Shown here: piece by piece, positions 6,025-9,490 of the stretch | Numbering within the stretch: the first letter of the stretch is position 1 | Layout: every line of letters begins with the position of its first letter | Origin: DATHGT01 sp035317605 | GTDB lineage: Bacteria > Methylomirabilota > Methylomirabilia > Rokubacteriales > CSP1-6 | Direction of reading: 5' to 3' | Assembly: GCA_035317605.1 (NCBI GenBank) | Contig: DATHGT010000210.1 | Span: 1 to 9,490, forward strand | DNA length: 9,490 nt | Notes under the pieces: model-generated | What the model saw: only the letters and a program-made list of their open reading frames with translations | Databases searched by the model: none | Told to the model about the DNA's origin: nothing | Translations under genes and position numbers: made by a program

Positions 6025-6810
6025 ATGACGATGAATTCGGCGACGACGTGGGAATCCTTGCTCGACGCGCCCGGCGCGTGTGACCACCTGGTCCAGCTCT
6101 ATACCGACGACGAGTTCCTGGCCCGCGCGGTCGTGCATTTCGTGCGGGCGGGATTCGACGGCGGAGAGGCGGCGGTCATCATCGCCACTCCCGGCCACAT
6201 CGCGCTCTTCAGCGAGCGCCTGCCTGAGGTGTCCGAGGCTCTCGCCCAACGACAGCTCGTTTTCCTGGACGCGGACGAGTGCCTGAAGACGTTCATGGTC
6301 GACGGCACGCCGGATCGCCAGGCCTTCCTCGTGACGGTCACCGCGGCTCTCCAGCGCGTGCGCGCGGCGGGCTATCCGCGGATGCGGCTCTACGGCGAGA
6401 TGGTGAACCTCCTCTGGCAGCGCGACGCTCTCGACGCCGCGGTGCGGCTCGAAGAGCTGTGGAACGAGCTGCTCGCCGTCGAGCGGCTGCCCCTGCTCTG
6501 CGCGTATCGCATCGACAACTTCGACCGCCACGCGCACCGCCGCGCGCTCGGTCCGATCGGCAAGGTCCACTCCCACATGATCCCGCTCGAGCACTACGAC
6601 CGGCTCGAGCGCGCGGTGGAGCGCGCCTACTTCGACGTCTTCGGGCCGGACGGTGACGCGCAGACCCTCCGTGAGCTGCTCGTGACCTCGCTCGGCCCGA
6701 CCTCCGCCATGCCCCGCGCCCAGGCCGCGCTCCTCGCGCTCCGCGGCGTCAACGCCCACACCGCCGACGCGGTCCTCGATCGGGCCAAGCTCTACTACTC
6801 GGAAGCCTGA
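6025..6810 (+). CDS. MEDS (DcmR-type sensory) domain protein
   Basis: A 261-residue soluble protein. Residues about 17-175 fit the MEDS domain (methanogen/methylotroph DcmR sensory domain, PF14417). Signature pieces are CDHLVQLYTDDEFLA (19-33), AGFDGGEAAVIIAT with a following HI..F, the acidic strand LVFLDADE, MRLYGEMVNLLWQ and RLEELWNEL, and LLCAYRIDNF at the end. The domain is thought to sense a small molecule or signal, and often sits beside a histidine kinase, PAS or DNA-binding domain. Here the C-terminal 80 residues contain no recognisable kinase, receiver or HTH, so this is a stand-alone sensor or a partner of a kinase encoded elsewhere. A GTG at 6016 in frame could also start it; ATG 6025 is preferred because of the -10 placement and the lack of any ribosome site. 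Confidence 0.88.
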   Translation: MTMNSATTWESLLDAPGACDHLVQLYTDDEFLARAVVHFVRAGFDGGEAAVIIATPGHIALFSERLPEVSEALAQRQLVFLDADECLKTFMVDGTPDRQAFLVTVTAALQRVRAAGYPRMRLYGEMVNLLWQRDALDAAVRLEELWNELLAVERLPLLCAYRIDNFDRHAHRRALGPIGKVHSHMIPLEHYDRLERAVERAYFDVFGPDGDAQTLRELLVTSLGPTSAMPRAQAALLALRGVNAHTADAVLDRAKLYYSEA

Positions 6811-6851
6811 CGCCCGGCGCCCTCGCGCGTCAGTGCGCCGCGCGCCGGGTG
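6811..6851. terminator. Possible bidirectional stem-loop between convergent genes
   Basis: The 65-base gap between the MEDS stop and the oppositely oriented LVIVD gene stop contains CGCCCGGCGC (6811-6820), pairing with GCGCCGGGTG (6842-6851) through ten pairs including one G-U. The position between two converging genes suits a shared terminator, but no T-tract follows on either strand. High local GC makes chance pairing likely. Confidence 0.35.
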
Positions 6852-6875
6852 AATCACGCCCTTTGCATCCGTCTG

Positions 6876-7574
6876 CTACAGGCCGTCGTAGCTCAGGACG
6901 TAGAGGCCGTGGTTCTTGTCGGTGAGATAGATGAAGCCGCGGCGGTCGACGAGCACGTCCTCGGACTGGGCGACGAGCTTGGTGGGCAGCGTGCCGCGGC
7001 GGACCTGGGGATCGGGCGGGACGAACCAGCCGACCTCGCGCGGCTGTCGCGCGTCGGAGACGTCGATCACCCGCAGGCCGGCGTTGAAGTACGTGAGGAA
7101 CACGAGATCGTCGCGGTCGAGCAGCGTCGGGTGGTGCTGGCTCTGATGCTGGTTGTGGGGGCCGAAGCGCCCGCCACGCTCACAGAAGTTCTTGAACGGC
7201 GCGCCGGGCGGCGGGGCCGGCAGCGGAAACAGCGAGGCCAGGCGTGGCGCGCGCTCGTCGGCGACGTCCACGAGTCCCCCGAACCCGAGCGGCTCGTCGC
7301 AGTCTTCCTTGATCGCCTCCGAGTTCACCGAGACGAGCTTGCGCTTCGGCAAGGGCACCGCGGTGTGCACGGCGATGAACGACTGGAACGGCGGCGAGAA
7401 CGGCAGGCGGCTCACCAGCTTCGGATGCGCCACGTCCGAAATGTCGAGCACCACGAGGCCGGCGCCGCCGTACGGCAGATACGCGCGGTCACCTTCGACG
7501 TACGACCCGCCGTGCAGCGCCGCCGCCGCCGGCGCGCCGGTCTCGCCGCCGCCGCGCCACTGGCCCGGGATCCA
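6876..7574 (-). pseudogene. LVIVD-repeat protein, C-terminal part beyond an in-frame TGA
   Basis: This is the same reading frame as the N-terminal part, continuing without shift after the TGA at 7577-7575. It opens with WIPGQWRGGGE, runs through LHGGSYVEGDRAYLPYGGAGLVVLDISD, NSEAIKEDCDEPLGFGGLVDVADE, the GGRFGPHNQHQ motif and FNAGLRVIDVSD, and ends with SEDVLVDRRGFIYLTDKNHGLYVL. These are regular LVIVD/beta-propeller-like repeats of the family, all intact. An ATG at 7454 (MVLDISDV) or nearby GTGs could in principle restart translation, but no Shine-Dalgarno is obvious there. If the TGA is real, this half is probably not made as part of the full protein. If it is an assembly error, the gene is one 406-residue CDS spanning 6876-8096. 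Confidence 0.8.
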
Positions 7575-8096
7575 TCAGCGCGCCACTTCCTTGGGCGCCG
7601 ACGGGTCGTCGACGTCGACGATCACGTAGATGTTGCCGACGTACCCGGCCATGCCGGCCGCCAGATGGAGATAGCGGCCGCCGTCGTAGTAGTTGCGGTG
7701 AGTCCCGCCGCCGTCGGTGGGAAAGCGGCCGAGCCGCCGGGGCGACTCGGGATCGCTCACGTCCCAGATCAGCACGCCTTCCTCTGAAGGCGCGTCGGCG
7801 TCGCCGCCCCAGCCTGGAGCGATCCGCTCGAGGGCGGTGATCATGCGGCCCGCCGCGACCTGCACCTGGATCGTCCACGTGTTGGCCGGTCCGTCGACGA
7901 AGCGGACCAGACGCGGCGCCGCCGCATCCGTCACGTCGAGCACCGACCAGCCCCGATGCCAGAGGTGCCCGGTGTAGAGATAGAAGCGCCCGCCGACCTC
8001 CTGCATCGCGAGCTTGAACGCGGGGCGCGCGTCGAGGTCGTGATAACCGACGACCCGCACGCGATGACTCCAGAACTGCCCGGGCGGCGGCGTCAT
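7575..8096 (-). CDS. LVIVD-repeat (beta-propeller-like) protein, N-terminal part ending at a premature TGA
   Basis: 173 residues carrying the first LVIVD-type repeats: RVVGYHDLDARPAFKLAM, YTGHLWHRGWSVLDVTD, GPANTWTIQVQVA, EEGVLIWDVSD, GGGTHRNYYDGGRY and GNIYVIVDVDDPSAP. Proteins of this family are predicted beta-propellers of unknown biochemical role. There is no signal peptide. The frame stops at TGA (7577-7575) directly before TGG, at a place where I recall relatives having two tryptophans (RWW-PGQ), so a TGG-to-TGA change is the simplest reading. The start ATG at 8096 lies nine bases after the cupin stop on the same strand, so the two genes look like an operon; only a weak ribosome site is seen. 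As encoded, the product would lack more than half of the propeller and is unlikely to fold fully. Confidence 0.8.
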   Translation of the reverse strand: MTPPPGQFWSHRVRVVGYHDLDARPAFKLAMQEVGGRFYLYTGHLWHRGWSVLDVTDAAAPRLVRFVDGPANTWTIQVQVAAGRMITALERIAPGWGGDADAPSEEGVLIWDVSDPESPRRLGRFPTDGGGTHRNYYDGGRYLHLAAGMAGYVGNIYVIVDVDDPSAPKEVAR

Positions 8097-8105
8097 CGCG
8101 TCCGT

Positions 8106-8435
8106 TCAGTCGACGATGAAGAGCTTGGCGCCGATCTCCGTCGACGAGCGATGCGCCTCGGCGTGATCGGCGACCTGATAGCTGACGCCCGGTGTGAGCA
8201 CGTGCTTCTGGCCGTCGGTGGTCTCGGTGTCGAGCCGGCCCTCCAGACACAGGAGAATGTGTCCCTTGTCGCACCAGTGGTCGGCCAGATATCCCGGCGT
8301 GTACTCGACCAGGCGAACGCGAATGTCCCCGAACTCGCGCGTCCGCCAGATGGCTTTACCGCGGATGCCTGGATGCTCGGTGGTCTCGACCTGCGCCCAG
8401 TCCGTGGTCCCGAACGGAACGTCAGTGATCTTCAT
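8106..8435 (-). CDS. Small cupin-fold protein (DHCW-motif type)
   Basis: A 109-residue single-domain cupin. It begins MKITDVPFGTTDW and contains GDIRVRLVEYTPGYLADHWCDKGHILLCLEG, the first cupin motif with H53, C55 and H59 (ADHWCxKGH), followed by the second motif LTPGVSYQVADHAEAHRSST and the end GAKLFIVD. The metal-binding histidines of a cupin are plausible, but the enzymatic role of this conserved small family is not known. The protein is complete at the family's usual length. A GGGGGAA (8440-8444 on this strand's complement) four bases before the ATG may serve as ribosome site. It is followed after nine bases by the LVIVD gene, suggesting cotranscription. Confidence 0.88.
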   Translation of the reverse strand: MKITDVPFGTTDWAQVETTEHPGIRGKAIWRTREFGDIRVRLVEYTPGYLADHWCDKGHILLCLEGRLDTETTDGQKHVLTPGVSYQVADHAEAHRSSTEIGAKLFIVD

Positions 8436-8469
8436 GGTTCCCCCGGAGTGAAGTCATCGCTCGCATCGT

Positions 8470-8499
8470 AGGGTAGTGCGTATCCCCGGCAAAAGACAA
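8470..8499 (-). promoter_or_regulatory. Candidate promoter of the cupin-LVIVD operon
   Basis: On the minus strand TTGTCT (8499-8494) and TACCCT (8475-8470) are 18 bases apart, four and three matches to the -35 and -10 consensus. Transcription would begin near 8463, leaving a leader of roughly 28 bases with a purine-rich ribosome site. The match is weak and could be chance; it is supported by lying in the only non-coding gap before the cupin. Confidence 0.3.
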
Positions 8500-8550
8500 C
8501 GGCCGGTCCGGGACGCGGCCAGCATCCCCGCAATCCGTCGCCCGCGACTG

Positions 8551-8718
8551 CTACTGGGATCCGCCCGTCCCTCGCCGCGCCATGTTGTGGCCGAGATAGC
8601 CCTTGACGAGCACGAGCTGAGATGACCAGGCCGGCTGGCCGTCGACGAGGGCCGCGTAGAAATCGCTGTCGGGCTCGCGAACGACAAGTTTGACGAGAAT
8701 CGGCGTGTCGAGGTACAC
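8551..8718 (-). pseudogene. Truncated PIN-domain toxin (VapC-like)
   Basis: Beginning at GTG 8718, eleven bases after the antitoxin stop, the frame gives 55 residues: VYLDTPILVKLVVREPDSD, then ALVDGQPAWSSQLVLVKGYLGHNMARRG, then a stop. This matches the N-terminal third of PIN-domain ribonucleases, which are normally about 130-140 residues. The first catalytic aspartate (D4) is present. The position where the family has its conserved glutamate (pattern S-x-L-x-x-x-E) is K39, and the remaining acidic residues are lost with the missing C-terminus. The 115 bases between the stop and the cupin gene show no continuation in any frame. The protein should be catalytically dead. Assignment rests on the N-terminus and on the antitoxin directly upstream. 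Confidence 0.75.
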
Positions 8719-8729
8719 GCGGCGAGCGC

Positions 8730-8963
8730 TCAGTCGCGCGTGTCGCGCTCTTCGCGAACGAGAACCTCCGCCCTGGCGGCTTTCCTCGGGCGGCCGCGCA
8801 GGAGCGCCCGATTGACACGAAACGGCGGAGGCGGACTGCCGTCGACCCCGACCAGCCTGGCCTTGGGTCGACCGGCGGAGGTGATCACGATCTCCTCCCC
8901 GGCCGCGGCCCGTTCGAGCAATTCGGACAGGCGAGCCTTTGCGGTTCGAACGTTTGCGATCAT
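8730..8963 (-). CDS. Phd/YefM-type antitoxin
   Basis: A 77-residue protein with the N-terminal DNA-binding fold of Phd/YefM antitoxins: MIANVRTAKARLSELLERAAAGEEIVITSAGRPKARLVG. The KARLSELLERAAAGEEIVIT segment and the GRPKARLV strand are typical. The C-terminal tail (about residues 45-77) is basic/acidic and extended, as expected for the toxin-neutralising part, with LLRGRPRKAARAEVLVREE. It should bind its own promoter as a dimer and occlude the PIN toxin encoded just downstream. The ATG at 8963 is chosen because it begins the conserved domain; longer forms upstream are low-complexity. No Shine-Dalgarno precedes it, consistent with a start at the 5' end of the mRNA. Its partner toxin is broken. 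Confidence 0.88.
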   Translation of the reverse strand: MIANVRTAKARLSELLERAAAGEEIVITSAGRPKARLVGVDGSPPPPFRVNRALLRGRPRKAARAEVLVREERDTRD

Positions 8964-8969
8964 GCCCCA

Positions 8970-8998
8970 AGCGTAGTCACGCGTGACCACAGAGGCAA
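8970..8998 (-). promoter_or_regulatory. Promoter of the Phd-type antitoxin operon
   Basis: On the minus strand TTGCCT (8998-8993) and TACGCT (8975-8970) are exactly 17 bases apart. The predicted start point, about seven bases after the -10, is the A of the antitoxin ATG at 8963, so the mRNA would be leaderless. The palindromic operator fills the spacer. Confidence 0.5.
8973..8990. promoter_or_regulatory. Palindromic operator, likely antitoxin autoregulatory site
   Basis: GTCACGCGTGAC (8976-8987) is a perfect 12-bp palindrome. It extends to 18 bp (8973-8990) with one mismatched pair at the seventh position from the centre. It lies between the -35 and -10 elements of the antitoxin promoter, where a bound dimer would block RNA polymerase. 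Phd/YefM-family antitoxins are known to bind palindromes in their own promoters; binding here is inferred. Confidence 0.6.
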
Positions 8999-9025
8999 GT
9001 CGCGTTGTACACCGCCGGGGCGAAG

Positions 9026-9490
9026 CTAGTTTCCGCCGGCGATCTTGGCCGCGTCGCCGGTGAGGCGGACGATGTGCAGGCCGGTGTTGGCGCGGTCGGC
9101 GAGGTAGATGAGGCCGCGCTCGTCGTTCTCGACGTTGTTGGTCTGGATCGCCACCTTGCAGCTGCGCGCGGGCTCGGTCACGCAGCGCTCGGCGGTGCGC
9201 TCGGTGGTCGCGGGGATGAAGAACCCCGCCTCGCGGGGCGCGTACGGATTGCGGATGTCGACCGCGCGCACGCCGCCGTTGAAGTAGGCGACGAACACGA
9301 GCTTGCCGTAGAAGATCGACGCGAAGGACTCGCTGCTCGAGTGGGGACCGAAGCGGCCCCCGCGCTTGCAGAAGCTGCCCTTCGCCTCCGGCACCTGGAA
9401 CGTGGCCACCGAGAACGGACGCGTCTCGGTGGTGATATCCACCATGAACGTGGCGTGACGGAACTCGCGACACTCGTTGGCGATGGCCTC
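9026..9490 (-). CDS. Second LVIVD-repeat protein, C-terminal part (continues past the right edge)
   Basis: The frame is open to base 9490 and reads EAIANECREFRHATFMVDI before the internal ATG at 9445, so the start lies outside the window. The visible 154 residues carry LVIVD-family features: EAI..C.E, FCKRGGRFGPHSSSES, VAYFNGGVRAVDIRNPYAPREAGFF, a C..C pair in RCVTEPARSCK, and QTNNVENDERGLIYLADRANTGLHIVRLTG at the end. Gene 7575-8096/6876-7574 shares the EAI-C-E, FC-RGGRFGPH, YFN-GVR-DI and RG-IYL-D landmarks, so the two are paralogues. They are diverged, though: this one ends with a different tail and has the extra cysteine pair, suggesting separate subfamilies rather than a recent duplication. 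It looks intact as far as visible. Biochemical role is unknown; predicted beta-propeller. Confidence 0.85.
   Translation of the reverse strand, partial: EAIANECREFRHATFMVDITTETRPFSVATFQVPEAKGSFCKRGGRFGPHSSSESFASIFYGKLVFVAYFNGGVRAVDIRNPYAPREAGFFIPATTERTAERCVTEPARSCKVAIQTNNVENDERGLIYLADRANTGLHIVRLTGDAAKIAGGN

Noticed and set aside
5485..6759. 424-residue minus-strand open frame
   Set aside because: It runs opposite the MEDS gene and over the 193-residue gene in another frame, with Arg/Glu/Val/His low-complexity composition and no domain. Shadow of high GC.
7529..7540. Perfect palindrome CCGGCGCGCCGG
   Set aside because: Lies inside coding sequence of the LVIVD gene in a GCC/GGC-rich run; chance palindromes are expected there.
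7575..7577. TGA as selenocysteine or as a genetic-code change
   Set aside because: Relatives appear to have Trp rather than Cys here, and other genes in the window (978, 4033, 6810) stop at TGA, so neither Sec nor wholesale recoding is supported.
6849..7787. 312-residue plus-strand open frame
   Set aside because: Lies opposite the LVIVD-repeat gene, whose motifs are unmistakable; the plus-strand product is repetitive Val/Glu/Arg without family features.
8432..8818. 128-residue and 77-residue minus-strand frames across the PIN remnant as a frameshifted continuation
   Set aside because: Neither contains PIN-like sequence after the break, so the toxin looks truly truncated rather than frameshifted.

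Overview
The window is high-GC bacterial DNA with dense genes and standard stop-codon use (TGA ends most of the intact genes). No rRNA, tRNA, CRISPR array, transposase or phage structural gene is visible. The gene mix is a ThDP enzyme, an SDR, a D-2-hydroxyacid dehydrogenase, a MEDS-domain protein, LVIVD-repeat proteins and many small toxin-antitoxin remnants. This resembles chromosomal DNA of soil or subsurface lineages such as Rokubacteria/Methylomirabilota or related high-GC proteobacteria-like groups. That placement is inference from gene content only.

Left part (1-3301, plus strand): the window opens inside a ThDP-dependent, acetolactate-synthase-like enzyme. Its stop overlaps by ATGA the start of a 370-residue protein with an Apea-like HEPN C-terminus and a clean Rx4H RNase motif. 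Next come an intact addiction-module antitoxin, its ParE/RelE-type toxin cut off after about 47 recognisable residues, and a small secreted protein of unknown function. The stretch from about 979 to 3300 looks less GC-rich than its flanks and carries defence/TA-type genes, so it reads as an accessory insertion between metabolic genes.

Middle (3302-5222, plus strand): an SDR oxidoreductase and a D-2-hydroxyacid dehydrogenase, 65 bases apart, form a likely two-gene redox unit closed by a strong intrinsic terminator (12-bp stem, T6). Beyond it, an uncharacterised 193-residue protein (minus) and a stand-alone MEDS sensory-domain protein (plus) are transcribed divergently from a shared 199-bp region.

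Right part (6811-9490, minus strand): reading in the direction of transcription there is the C-terminal part of one LVIVD-repeat protein (entering from beyond the right edge), then a Phd/YefM-type antitoxin with a truncated PIN toxin, then a small cupin followed by a second LVIVD-repeat protein. The second LVIVD gene is interrupted by one in-frame TGA, with family sequence continuing in the same frame on the far side. The antitoxin has a 12-bp palindrome placed exactly in the spacer of a plausible promoter, whose start point would fall at the ATG (a leaderless, self-repressed arrangement).

No wholly new multi-gene system can be demonstrated. The most notable points are the HEPN protein beside TA debris, two independent TA loci with intact antitoxins and broken toxins, the interrupted LVIVD gene, and several candidate leaderless promoters.
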